NCBI RefSeq assembly: GCF_029433395.1
Contig: NZ_JAQTHW010000002.1
Coordinates: 310,001-374,000, forward strand
DNA from: Bifidobacterium sp. ESL0763
GTDB taxonomy: Bacteria; Actinomycetota; Actinomycetes; Actinomycetales; Bifidobacteriaceae
DNA length: 64,000 bases
Reading direction: 5' to 3'
A program made the translations under genes and the position numbers. Below are positions 16,820 to 25,335 of the stretch, one piece after another (the stretch's first letter is position 1; each line of letters begins with the position of its first letter). The notes under the pieces were generated by a model. The model made no database searches and was not told the DNA's origin. It saw only the letters and a program-made list of their open reading frames with translations.

Positions 16820-17361
16820 CAGACGTCTGGAATGGAGAACATGAAATGACGAACAACGATGCGGGTGCCGGCTTCGATGGCGTTCGCGACGCCGATACCG
16901 TCGAGATGTCCGCAGGGTCGTACGCGAACGGGGCGTCGGATGAGACGGACGAAGCGGTATCCGCTCGTCGGGATGGCAATCACGGTGCCCGAGAAGGGTC
17001 GGGCGGCGCCGATGGGTCGTATGGCTACCGGTCTGGCGGAGACGAAGAGGCCCCAGGGCCGGCCCCGTATGGCCGTGTGCCACACGATATGCCGGAACAA
17101 GGCTCTTGGAACGGCCCCCAGCCTCCCAGTGGTCCGGCCGTGGCGACCATCGCGCTGAGTCTGCTGCCGCTATGCGTGGGAGTGGTGGCGCTGGTCGTCG
17201 GCATAGGCTTCCCGATCCCGGTGCTGCCGAGGTTCATGAATGCCGATCCGCGTGCGCTGGTGGCGTTGTCGTTGGCGGTACTGGGTGGCTTGCTGATCAT
17301 CGTCGCACTCGTCTGGGGTTCGGTGTCCCTGGTCCGGTCCCATCGAGCCAAGTCGCTGTAG
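16816..17361 (+). CDS. Small two-helix membrane protein, PspC operon
   Basis: 181 residues. Residues 1-100 are low complexity (Gly, Asp, Ala, Pro). Residues ~105-175 hold two hydrophobic helices (TIALSLLPLCVGVVALVVGI and LAVLGGLLIIVALVWGSVSL), ending in a basic SHRAKSL. Start ATG at 16816 overlaps the PspC gene stop (ATGA) and has AAGGAG 8 bases upstream, so it is translationally coupled. Another ATG at 16846 is possible. No family recognised; presumably works with the PspC protein. Confidence 0.65.
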   Translation: MTDVWNGEHEMTNNDAGAGFDGVRDADTVEMSAGSYANGASDETDEAVSARRDGNHGAREGSGGADGSYGYRSGGDEEAPGPAPYGRVPHDMPEQGSWNGPQPPSGPAVATIALSLLPLCVGVVALVVGIGFPIPVLPRFMNADPRALVALSLAVLGGLLIIVALVWGSVSLVRSHRAKSL

Positions 17362-17498
17362 AGGATAGATAGGGAGGCAGGAAACATACGAAAGGAACGA
17401 ATCTCGTCTGGATGCGGTGACCTGGCGACAATGGACGCTTAGGTTTCAGATGAACCTGTTTGGCACTGAGCCGCATTCAGCTCAAAATCTGGCGTGGT

Positions 17499-18686
17499 TC
17501 AGACCTCCACCGGTTCCAGACGCTCGAACGCATCGGTGTGGGTCTCGTACTTCAGCGAATAGACCGCTAGCAGCACGATGGCCACGACGCCGAACGGGAA
17601 ACCGCCCAAGGCGGGGTAGTGGTAGTTCATGTTCGACACCGTGAGCATCGAGCCGCCGACCATCGACCCGACGGCATTGCCCATGTTGAAGGCCATCTGC
17701 ACCGCGGCCCCTCCGATGAGTTCGCCGCCGCCCTTGCCCGCCTCGGCAAGCAGCAGCTGCTGCGGGGTGGAGATGAAGAAGAGCGCGAAGGCGATGATGA
17801 AGGTGAGGATCGCGGTGCTCACCCGATTGCCGGGCACGAGGAACACGAGGATCAGGCCGATGACCGAGAAGAGCTGGCCCAGTCCGGCGGTGCCGGCGGT
17901 GCGCCAATGGTCGGTGAGCTGGCCTCCCACCAGCCCTCCGATGACCATGGCGAAGCCCGCGAGCATCATCAGCAGCGGCACGGTGGAGGACTGGTAGCCT
18001 CCGACCTTCTGGAGCCACGGCGACACGTAGCTCCACCAGCTGAAGATGCCGGTGTTGCCGGTGAACACCGCCGCCAGGATCACCCACGGGCCCGGTTTGC
18101 CCAGGAAGCGGAACTGGCCGATGATGCCGGTGTCCCTCACCGGTTCGACGCGCGGGATCCACGCGAGAACCAGCACGATGGTCAGCGCCGCGGTCCCGGC
18201 GAGGATGAGGAACGCCAGGCGCCAGGAGAGGTGCTCGGCGATGAAGGTGCCCGCCGGCACGCCCAGCATGTTGGCCACGGTCTGCCCGGTGATGGTCAGC
18301 GACACCGCCTGCGCCTCCTTGCCGGGTTTCGCCAGTGTTTTGGCGATCAGCGCCGACGTGCCGAAGAACGCCCCATGGGGCAGGCCGGAGATGAAACGCG
18401 CGGCGACAAGGACCGGCGCGTTCGTGGCAAGCGCGCTGAAGGCGTTGCCGGCCAGGGCGATGGCCATGAAGATGACAATGAGCCGCTTCGGCCCGGTCTT
18501 GCGGCCGAAGACAAGCATCACCGCGCCCACGCACACCCCGATGGCATAGGCGGAGATGAAGTTGCCGGCGGTGGGGATGGAGACGCCCATGGTGTGGGCG
18601 GCCTGCGTGAGGATGCCCATCATCACGAATTCGGAGGCGCCGAAGGTGAAGGCTCCGGCGGCGAGTGCGAGCAGACTCTTGTTCAA
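17499..18686 (-). CDS. MFS transporter, DHA1 family (AraJ/NepI-like)
   Basis: 395-residue, 12-helix major facilitator. The N-terminus AGAFTFGASEFVMMGIL and the GLPHGAFFGTSALIA segment are typical of the AraJ/NepI/YdhP group, which exports sugars, purine nucleosides or drugs. TTG start at 18684-18686 with AAAGGA upstream. Monocistronic: convergent with the small membrane protein (stop 17361). A hexanucleotide repeat lies ~50-95 bases upstream of its start (18735-18782) and could affect promoter spacing. Substrate not predictable. Confidence 0.88.
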   Translation of the reverse strand: MNKSLLALAAGAFTFGASEFVMMGILTQAAHTMGVSIPTAGNFISAYAIGVCVGAVMLVFGRKTGPKRLIVIFMAIALAGNAFSALATNAPVLVAARFISGLPHGAFFGTSALIAKTLAKPGKEAQAVSLTITGQTVANMLGVPAGTFIAEHLSWRLAFLILAGTAALTIVLVLAWIPRVEPVRDTGIIGQFRFLGKPGPWVILAAVFTGNTGIFSWWSYVSPWLQKVGGYQSSTVPLLMMLAGFAMVIGGLVGGQLTDHWRTAGTAGLGQLFSVIGLILVFLVPGNRVSTAILTFIIAFALFFISTPQQLLLAEAGKGGGELIGGAAVQMAFNMGNAVGSMVGGSMLTVSNMNYHYPALGGFPFGVVAIVLLAVYSLKYETHTDAFERLEPVEV

Positions 18687-18734
18687 GGTCGTTCCTTTGC
18701 GGTTGGGTTGATGGCCGATGCGGCTGGTGGAATC

Positions 18735-18782
18735 GTTGCTGTTGCTGTTGCTGTTGCTGTTGTCGTTGTCGTTGTTGATGTT
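18735..18782. repeat. Hexanucleotide microsatellite upstream of MFS gene
   Basis: GTTGCT repeated four times, then GTTGTC twice, then GTTGTT and GATGTT. The pure tract is 24 bases. It lies in the promoter/leader side of the minus-strand MFS gene. Confidence 0.8.
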
Positions 18783-19104
18783 GGTGTGGTCTTAGTTATT
18801 GCCGGTTTATTTGTTCTGTCGGTTTCGCTCATTGCAGTTGCCCATGTTCGGGTTGCCTATGTTGCGGGCCGCATCCGTCCGGCGGCATGGCGTCCGTTGC
18901 GGTCGTGGCTCGTAATGGGCGGACCGTTTCCCAAGCGCCTTGTGTCTCGGGCGCCCTGTGTCGTTTGCCACATATCGGACGAACGCTGTGCGCCGCGCGA
19001 CGCGAGCCCATCTCCGACGTTCACGCAAGGACGTGGCTCGGAGATGATGACGCACAATGGACAACTGAAAAAACTTTGGGGATGACCAGCACTGCTGGGA
19101 TGAG

Positions 19105-19131
19105 GAAACCCCTTGCAGAACAAGGGGTTTC
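19105..19131 (-). terminator. Terminator of tRNA-Pro
   Basis: GAAACCCCTTG and CAAGGGGTTTC form a perfect 11-bp stem with a 5-base loop, directly downstream of tRNA-Pro on the minus strand. Confidence 0.75.
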
Positions 19132-19138
19132 TAGTTGG

Positions 19139-19212
<74 letters not shown>

Positions 19213-19517
19213 ATGAACAACAGCAATCATCATACAACCAACCCACCGACGAGCGATCTGTGCGTGTCGCGTGGAGGTCGGTGGCTCGCTTTCCGTGGTT
19301 GTGCTTCCTTCGGGAAGCACTCCGGTTTTTCGCGGTATCGCATTGGTCGTCCCACCCGCCAGTCCGCCAATCATCCCATCCGTCGTCCCTTCCGCCAGTC
19401 ATCCCATCCGTCATCTCATCCTCATATCGCCGTTCGTCTCACCGTCCGTCTCACCCAATGGTCCTCCCGCAAAACAACGGCCCATCGTGTATCCACGGCT
19501 CGGTACACTCATGAGGT
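19213..19517. other. 305-base intergenic region upstream of lysS
   Basis: No gene supported. Bases 19340-19460 are C/T-rich with irregular copies of CATCCCATCCGTC. The lysS -10 box TACACT lies at 19504-19509, eight bases before the ATG. Confidence 0.5.
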
Positions 19518-21179
19518 ATGAGTGAAACCAAAGAGCCCGGGGAGAACCGGCAAGAAGAAGCCGAAAACCGGCAGATGTCCACCATCGAGCACGCGCAGAT
19601 GCTCCTGGAACAGGACAGGCACATCGCCAAGAACATCGAGGATGGCGCGTCGTTCGACGAGGCCATCGATCCCACCAACAAGGAATTCGGCCCACTGGCC
19701 CACCCCGAGCAGGTGCAGATGCGCGTGGCCAAGCGCGCCCAAATGCTGAAGGACGGCGTCAACCCCTACCCGGTTCTCATCCGCCCGACCGACACGATTC
19801 CGGCCGTGCGCGCCAAGTATGACGGCAAGCTCGAGGCCGGCCAGGAGACCCAGAACGTGGTCTCGGTGGCGGGCCGTGTGCTCTGCCTGCGCAACGGCGG
19901 CGGGCTGTGCTTCGTGCAGCTCTCCTCCGGCGACGGCACCAAGATTCAGGGCATGATCTCGAAGAAGGAGATCGGCGCCGATTCGCTCAAGTCCTTCAAG
20001 CAGTTCGTCGACCTCGGCGACCTGCTCTACCTCAAGGGCCGCGTCATCGCCTCCAAGACCGGCGAGCTCTCCATCTTCGCCAGCGAGTGGAAGATCGCCT
20101 CCAAGGCGCTGCAGCCGCTGCCGGCGCTGCACAAGGAGCTCTCCGACGACACCCGCACCCGCAAGCCCTACATCGGCATGATCGCCGACGAGAAGATCCG
20201 TGACATGGTCCGCAGGCGCTCCAAGGTCGTCTCCTCGCTGCGCAACACCTTCGCCCAGGATGACTTCCTCGAGGTGGAGACCCCGATGCTGCAGACCGTG
20301 CACGGGGGAGCGGCGGCCCGCCCGTTCACCACCCACATGAACGCCTTCGACATCGACCTCTACCTGCGCATCGCCCCGGAACTCTTCCTCAAGCGCTGCC
20401 TGGTCGGCGGCATCGAGCGCGTCTTCGAGATCAACCGCGACTTCCGCAACGAGGGCGTCGACGGCACGCACGCTCCCGAGTTCACCATGCTCGAGGCCTA
20501 CCAGTCCTACGGCAACTACGACACCATTGCGGCCCTGACGAAGAAGCTCATCCAGCGCTCGGCCATCGACGCGTTCGGCTCCACCAAGGTCACCTTGCTC
20601 GACGGCAGTGAATACGACTTCGGCGGCGAGTGGAAGCAGATCTCCATGTACGACTCCCTGTCCGAATCGCTGGGTGAGGAGATCACCCCGGAGACCAGCG
20701 TCGAGCACCTGGGCAAGATCGCCGACAAGCTCGGCGTGGAGCGCGACGAGGTGGAGAACCACGGCAAGCTGGTCGAGCACCTCTGGGAGCACTTCTACGA
20801 GGCCGATCTCGGCGCCACGGTGCCGACCTTCGTGCGCGACTTCCCAGTGGAGACCAGCCCGCTCGTGAAGGCGCACCGTTCCAAGCCCGGCGTGGTGGAG
20901 AAGTGGGACCTCTACGTGCGCGGCTTCGAGCTGGCGACCGGCTACTCCGAGCTCAACGACCCGGTGGTGCAGCGCCAGCGCTTCGTCGACCAGGCCAAGG
21001 ACGCGATGGCTGGCGACGTCGAGGCGATGGACATCGACGAGGACTTCCTCGAGGCCCTCGGCGTGGGCATGCCTCCCACCGGCGGCATGGGCATGGGCAT
21101 CGACCGCCTGCTGATCGCCTTGACCGGCGCCACGATCCGCGAGACCATCACCTTCCCGCTGGTCAAGCCGCTCAACTGA
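19518..21179 (+). CDS. lysS: Lysyl-tRNA synthetase (class II)
   Basis: Attaches lysine to tRNA-Lys. 553 residues with a ~60-residue charged N-terminal extension before the OB-fold anticodon-binding domain (residues ~95-205). The class II core follows. Motif 2 reads RDFRNEGVDGTHAPEF and motif 3 GGMGMGIDRLLIALTG. The ATG at 19518 is eight bases after TACACT with no spaced Shine-Dalgarno, consistent with a leaderless message. Stands alone between tRNA-Pro and menA. Confidence 0.97.
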   Translation: MSETKEPGENRQEEAENRQMSTIEHAQMLLEQDRHIAKNIEDGASFDEAIDPTNKEFGPLAHPEQVQMRVAKRAQMLKDGVNPYPVLIRPTDTIPAVRAKYDGKLEAGQETQNVVSVAGRVLCLRNGGGLCFVQLSSGDGTKIQGMISKKEIGADSLKSFKQFVDLGDLLYLKGRVIASKTGELSIFASEWKIASKALQPLPALHKELSDDTRTRKPYIGMIADEKIRDMVRRRSKVVSSLRNTFAQDDFLEVETPMLQTVHGGAAARPFTTHMNAFDIDLYLRIAPELFLKRCLVGGIERVFEINRDFRNEGVDGTHAPEFTMLEAYQSYGNYDTIAALTKKLIQRSAIDAFGSTKVTLLDGSEYDFGGEWKQISMYDSLSESLGEEITPETSVEHLGKIADKLGVERDEVENHGKLVEHLWEHFYEADLGATVPTFVRDFPVETSPLVKAHRSKPGVVEKWDLYVRGFELATGYSELNDPVVQRQRFVDQAKDAMAGDVEAMDIDEDFLEALGVGMPPTGGMGMGIDRLLIALTGATIRETITFPLVKPLN

Positions 21180-21439
21180 TCGCATTTCGGCGATAGGCGA
21201 TAGGTGATGCGGCCAGCACGACGCATCGCCTGTCCGTCAAACACGGGTCCGCTTCCTTTCCGGGGCGGGCCCGCGTTCGTTCGCGCGTGCGCCAGTGCCG
21301 GCCGATGTAGTTTGCGTGGCCTAGAGTGACGATTAGCGATACGGGCGAAACGGTTGGCCGGCGGCGCAGCCGTCGCGGGTGGCCGGGCCCGGGAATTCCC
21401 GCCAGACAACAAGTCAGGAGCGTTGAGTTGGAGAATACT

Positions 21440-22462
21440 ATGTCGTTATGGATTTCGGGTCTGCGCCCGAAGACGTTGCCGGCCTCGATCGCCCCGGTCC
21501 TGGTGGGCATCGCCGCGGGCTACCACATCGTGAAGGATCCGGCGAGCTGCGGGGCCGTGGCGCCCCAGCCGGTCGCCTGCGTGGCCAGCGACCCGACCGT
21601 CGCCGTCTCGCCGTGGCCCCAGTTCGCGCTGCTCTCCATACTGTGCGTGCTGGTGGCGCTCTTCCTGCAGATCGCGGCCAACTTCGCCAACGACTATTCC
21701 GACGGCATCCGTGGCACCGACGAGGGCCGCGGCGCCAGCGAGGCCCAGACGGCCAAGCCCCAGCGCCTCACGGTCTCCGGCATGGTGACCCCGCACCAGG
21801 TGCTGGCCGCCGCCGGCGTCAACGCGCTCATCGCCTGCCTCGCCGGCATCGCCGCCATCGCCATCACCGGCTACTGGGGCTTCTTCATCCTCGGCGTGCT
21901 GTGCCTGCTGGCCGGCTGGTTCTACGTGGGCGGCAAGCACCCCTACGGCTACGCGGGCTTCGGCGAGGTCGGCGTGTTCCTCTTCTTCGGCCTGGCCGCC
22001 GTACTCGGCACCGAATACGTGCTCGCGGGCAGGATCAACGGCGAGGGCGTGCTCGGCGCGGTGCTGTGCGGACTCTTCTCCTGCGCCATCCTCATGGTCA
22101 ACAACCTGCGCGACGTCGACGAGGACAAGGTCAGCGGCAAGATGACGCTGGGCGTGCGCCTCGGCCGCAAGAACGCCAAGACCACCCTGTTCGTCACCTA
22201 CCTGGCGCCCTTCGCCGTCACCATCGTCATGGCCTTCGTGCCTCTGGTCGCGGTCATCCGCCGTTCGATGGGCGTCAACCTCGTCGGCCTCGTCCTCGCC
22301 GTGCTCGCCCTGCTGGTGGCGGCCGTCTGCGTCAAGGCGATGACCGGCATGGTCCGCAGCGTCAACGCCGGCAACTTCGTCAAGGCGCTGCCGATGTGCA
22401 GCGTCACCGTCCTGCTCTTCGCACTCATCTTCATCCTCATGGAGCTTTCGCTCGCGCTGTGA
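21440..22462 (+). CDS. menA: 1,4-dihydroxy-2-naphthoate polyprenyltransferase (MenA-like), copy 1
   Basis: UbiA-superfamily membrane enzyme that joins a polyprenyl chain to dihydroxynaphthoate, giving demethylmenaquinol. 340 residues and about nine hydrophobic segments. The first Asp-rich motif is NFANDYSDGIRGTDEG, the second NNLRDVDEDKVSGKMTLGV. The segment PQRLTVSG keeps the Arg expected near the substrate site. ATG at 21440 gives the usual MSLWISGLRPKTLPAS start; upstream GGAG is close by. Tandem paralogue follows after 164 bases. No other menaquinone genes are in the window. It would supply quinone to the cyd/ndh genes at 40-50 kb. Confidence 0.88.
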   Translation: MSLWISGLRPKTLPASIAPVLVGIAAGYHIVKDPASCGAVAPQPVACVASDPTVAVSPWPQFALLSILCVLVALFLQIAANFANDYSDGIRGTDEGRGASEAQTAKPQRLTVSGMVTPHQVLAAAGVNALIACLAGIAAIAITGYWGFFILGVLCLLAGWFYVGGKHPYGYAGFGEVGVFLFFGLAAVLGTEYVLAGRINGEGVLGAVLCGLFSCAILMVNNLRDVDEDKVSGKMTLGVRLGRKNAKTTLFVTYLAPFAVTIVMAFVPLVAVIRRSMGVNLVGLVLAVLALLVAAVCVKAMTGMVRSVNAGNFVKALPMCSVTVLLFALIFILMELSLAL

Positions 22463-22626
22463 AACGGCTCCGCCGGCGCGGTCCGACATCGCCGAAGTCA
22501 AACGTTTGCTAGGCGAGTCCCGCCTGTTCTCCCGTTCATCTACGATTTGAGACGAAATCGAAATGAGACAGAGATCGGGGCCTTCGGCGGCGAATCGTGC
22601 GTGGGCCTCGGGAAACGGTGGTCGCG

Positions 22627-23640
22627 ATGATGAATGGAAAGATGTGGGTCGCCGGAGCGCGCCCCAAGACGTTGCTGCTCTCGATCGGCCCGGCACTGGT
22701 GGGCATCGCAGCCGGCTACGGGGCGGTGCGGCGGTCCGGCCCGTGCGGCGGTGGCGCCAGGGCCTGCGTCGCCTCGGGTGCCGGGGCCGGCGCCTCGTCG
22801 TGGGGCATGTTCGCGCTGCTGGCGGCGCTGTGCCTGGTGGTGGCGGTGGCGCTGCAGATCGCGGCCAACTTCGCCAACGACTATTCCGACGGCCTTCGGG
22901 GCACCGACGACAACCAGGCGGACCTCGAGTCGCAGGAGGACATGCCGCTGCACCTGCTGGCCAACGGCCTGACCACCCCGCGAGACCTGCTGATCCAGGC
23001 CGGGCTCGCGGCGCTGGTCGCCTGCCTCGCCGGTCTCGCGACCGCGATCATCACCGGCTACTGGCTCTACATCCCGCTGGGCGTGGTCTGCCTGCTGGCC
23101 GGCTGGTTCTATGTCGGCGGCAAGCACCCCTACGGCTACGTCGGCTTCGGCGAGGTCAGCGTCTTCCTCTTCTTCGGCCTCGTCGCCGTGCTGGGCACCC
23201 AGTTCGCGCTCGCCGGCAGGGTCGACGCGGCGGGCATCGCCGGCGCGGTGCTCTCCGGCCTGTTCACCACCTCGATGATGCTGGTCAACAACCTGCGCGA
23301 CATGAGAAGCGACAGGACGAGCGGCAAGATGACCCTCGTCGTCCATATCGGCAGCGGCAAGGCACGTGATCTGCTCTTCGGCACCTACCTGATGCCGCTG
23401 GCGCTCACCGGGCTCATGGCGCTGCTGCCGTTGGCGCTCGCCTTCAGGCACGGCAGCGCCGCCTACGTGGCATTGGCCGTCGTCGACCTGGCCATCGGCG
23501 CGCTGTGCGTGGTGGTCGCCAGGCGCGTGGCCGGCTGCGTCGGCGCCCGGAACTACCACGCCGCCCTGCCGATGGTCAGCGTCACCTCCCTGCTGTTCTC
23601 GCTGGTCTTCGTCGTCACCCAGCTCGCGCTGGCCCTCTGA
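22627..23640 (+). CDS. MenA-like UbiA prenyltransferase, copy 2 (diverged)
   Basis: 337 residues, same fold as copy 1. The first Asp motif NFANDYSDGLRGTD is intact. The second reads NNLRDMRSDRTSGKMTLVV, keeping DxxxD but losing the central Asp of copy 1. The substrate-side segment reads MPLHLLANG where copy 1 has PQRLTVSG, so the Arg is gone. Start uncertain: ATG at 22627 or 22630, or a GTG at 22597. It is probably a paralogue with altered prenyl acceptor or reduced activity (inference). Confidence 0.75.
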   Translation: MMNGKMWVAGARPKTLLLSIGPALVGIAAGYGAVRRSGPCGGGARACVASGAGAGASSWGMFALLAALCLVVAVALQIAANFANDYSDGLRGTDDNQADLESQEDMPLHLLANGLTTPRDLLIQAGLAALVACLAGLATAIITGYWLYIPLGVVCLLAGWFYVGGKHPYGYVGFGEVSVFLFFGLVAVLGTQFALAGRVDAAGIAGAVLSGLFTTSMMLVNNLRDMRSDRTSGKMTLVVHIGSGKARDLLFGTYLMPLALTGLMALLPLALAFRHGSAAYVALAVVDLAIGALCVVVARRVAGCVGARNYHAALPMVSVTSLLFSLVFVVTQLALAL

Positions 23641-23715
23641 GGGCGTTGCCGCGCGGTTTCCCAAGGATATCGGGGAGGATGTGGGCAACCGCGCGGCTTG
23701 CGGCGAGAGGGGACT

Positions 23716-23727
23716 GTGAGCGCTCAC
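23716..23727. promoter_or_regulatory. Perfect LacI-type palindrome upstream of gpmA
   Basis: GTGAGCGCTCAC, the symmetric core recognised by LacI-family repressors, 33 bases before the gpmA -10 box TAGAAT (23760-23765) and 45 bases before the ATG. Bifidobacteria are known to control central carbon genes with LacI-type regulators such as AraQ and MalR1; binding by one of these here is inferred. Confidence 0.6.
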
Positions 23728-23771
23728 GTCTTCGGTATCGCCACGTCGTGTTCTTCGCCTAGAATCGAACT

Positions 23772-24518
23772 ATGTCATATAGATTAGTATTGCTCCGGCA
23801 TGGCCAGAGCGCATGGAACAAGACAAACCAGTTCACTGGCTGGGTTGACGTCCCGCTCACCGAGAAGGGTGTGGCGGAAGCCAGGCACGGCGGCGAGCTG
23901 CTCAAAGAGAAGAATGTCCTCCCCGACATCGTCTTCACCTCGCTGCTGCGTCGCGCGATCAACACCGCCAACTACGCGCTGGACGAGGCCGACCGCCTCT
24001 GGATTCCGGTGAAGCGCAGCTGGAGGCTCAACGAGCGCCACTATGGCGCCCTGCAGGGCAAGGACAAGTCCGAGATCCGCGAGAAGTACGGCGAGGAGAA
24101 GTTCATGATCTGGCGCCGTTCCTACGGCACCCCGCCGCCGGACATCGATCCCGACGACAAGTTCTCCCAGACCCACGACCCGCGCTACGCCGGCGACCCG
24201 GTGCCGGAGGCCGAGGCCCTGGCCAACGTCGTCACCCGCGTGACCCCGTACTGGAACTCCGACATCGTCCCCGAGCTCAAGAGCGGCAAGACCGTCATGA
24301 TCGCCGCACACGGCAACTCGCTGCGCGCCATCGTCAAGATGCTCGACGGCCTGACCGACGAGGAGATCTCCAAGGTCAACATCCCCACGGGCATTCCGCT
24401 GGTCTACGAGCTTGACGAGGACATGAAGCCGATCAAGCCCCGTGGCGAGTACCTCGATCCCGAGGCCGCCAAGGCCGGCGCCGCCGCCGTCGCCGCGCAG
24501 GGCCAGGCCAAGAAGTAG
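23772..24518 (+). CDS. gpmA: 2,3-bisphosphoglycerate-dependent phosphoglycerate mutase
   Basis: Interconverts 3- and 2-phosphoglycerate in lower glycolysis. 248 residues. Catalytic [10 protein letters not shown] gives the phospho-His (about residue 10), with ERHYGALQG and [11 protein letters not shown] completing the active site. An Ala/Lys-rich tail follows residue 230. The ATG at 23772 is six bases after TAGAAT, so the transcript is probably leaderless. A LacI-type palindrome lies upstream and a strong terminator downstream, so it is a single-gene unit under carbon control. Confidence 0.96.
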   Translation: MSYRLVLLRHGQSAWNKTNQFTGWVDVPLTEKGVAEARHGGELLKEKNVLPDIVFTSLLRRAINTANYALDEADRLWIPVKRSWRLNERHYGALQGKDKSEIREKYGEEKFMIWRRSYGTPPPDIDPDDKFSQTHDPRYAGDPVPEAEALANVVTRVTPYWNSDIVPELKSGKTVMIAAHGNSLRAIVKMLDGLTDEEISKVNIPTGIPLVYELDEDMKPIKPRGEYLDPEAAKAGAAAVAAQGQAKK

Positions 24519-24583
24519 GCTCCGCCTCGCGCATCGTCCCGAACGTCCCGGATTTCCCGAGAGGTTCGGGACGGGATAGACGT

Positions 24584-24629
24584 CAGGATGGGCACAGTCA
24601 GATCTGTGCCCATCCTGTTTTGTTTGTTT
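24584..24629 (+). terminator. Terminator of gpmA
   Basis: CAGGATGGGCACAG (24584-24597) pairs perfectly with CTGTGCCCATCCTG (24604-24617); a 6-base loop lies between and TTTTGTTTGTTT follows. Confidence 0.92.
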
Positions 24630-24681
24630 AGGTTGAATGGTGATTCAGTATGGCCGCGTCCCGGGGCCGGTGGCGCGATGG

Positions 24682-24939
24682 CTAGTCGGCGCCGAGCCGG
24701 CGGTAGTCCCAACGGTCGAAATGCTCCCAGACCAGCAGCAGGACGCCGATGATGATGCCTGAGGAGCACAGCACCAGCGCGCCGATGACATGGAATCCGC
24801 AGACGAGCAGGACCACGGTGACGGCCAGCGCGATCAGCCACCAGCTGGTCACGATCGCGAACGTCTTGCGCAGGTCGACGCGCACCGGCTTGGGAGCGGG
24901 CCTGCATACGTCCGGGTTGATGATGGGTGTCAGCTTCAT
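24682..24939 (-). CDS. DUF2530 small membrane protein
   Basis: 85 residues with two hydrophobic helices (SWWLIALAVTVVLLVCGF and VLCSSGIIIGVLLLVWEHF). The block KPVRVDLRKTFAIVTSWW fits the actinobacterial DUF2530 family. ATG at 24939 is seven bases downstream of TAGAGT on the minus strand, a leaderless arrangement. Longer in-frame starts to 25110 are rejected. Function unknown. Confidence 0.75.
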   Translation of the reverse strand: MKLTPIINPDVCRPAPKPVRVDLRKTFAIVTSWWLIALAVTVVLLVCGFHVIGALVLCSSGIIIGVLLLVWEHFDRWDYRRLGAD

Positions 24940-25335
24940 ACCGCCGACTCTAGTATCCGGGGCTAACCTCGGCGCCCGGCGCCGGGTGGAGGAGCTGCCT
25001 GCATTCCTTTCCTGTATCCATTCCCATGTCCTCCATATATTCCCGATTCGTCTCCGTCGCGTCTCCGATATCACCACGAAGGATGTGGATGGTGGCTTCC
25101 ATGGGCACAATGTGTCGAAATGGTGAAGCGTGACACGCCGAGCCTCCCACCGTTTTCCCTATGTTCGCGCGGCGCCGGAGTGGAGTCCCCGGGGCGAAAT
25201 TCGCCCGGTCGGGTAGAATGATGGACTGTTGAAAGCGGTGCGGGCGCATCGCTTGATGAGTGGGTCGGCGCGTTTGGCGTTGGCCAGTGGTCAGTAGTTG
25301 TCGGAAAGTGACGTCGTTCACGAGGAGTTGTTCGT
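24940..25335. other. 396-base divergent intergenic region
   Basis: Shared upstream region of DUF2530 and the CHAP gene. Holds the leaderless DUF2530 promoter at its left edge, the palindrome GGGCGAA-A-TTCGCCC (25192-25206) and a -10 TAGAAT at 25214-25219, giving the CHAP gene a ~110-base 5' leader. No further gene seen. Confidence 0.55.
25192..25219 (+). promoter_or_regulatory. Palindrome and -10 box of the CHAP gene promoter
   Basis: GGGCGAA (25192-25198) and TTCGCCC (25200-25206) are perfect 7-bp arms around one base, ending seven bases before TAGAAT (25214-25219). Its place in the -35/spacer region suits a repressor or activator. Confidence 0.45.

Larger units (their letters stand above)
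18687..19138. other. 452-base intergenic region between MFS gene and tRNA-Pro
   Basis: Contains the hexanucleotide repeat and the terminator hairpin of tRNA-Pro, listed separately. The rest has no supported gene; short frames in it are out of keeping with the local coding style. Confidence 0.6.
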
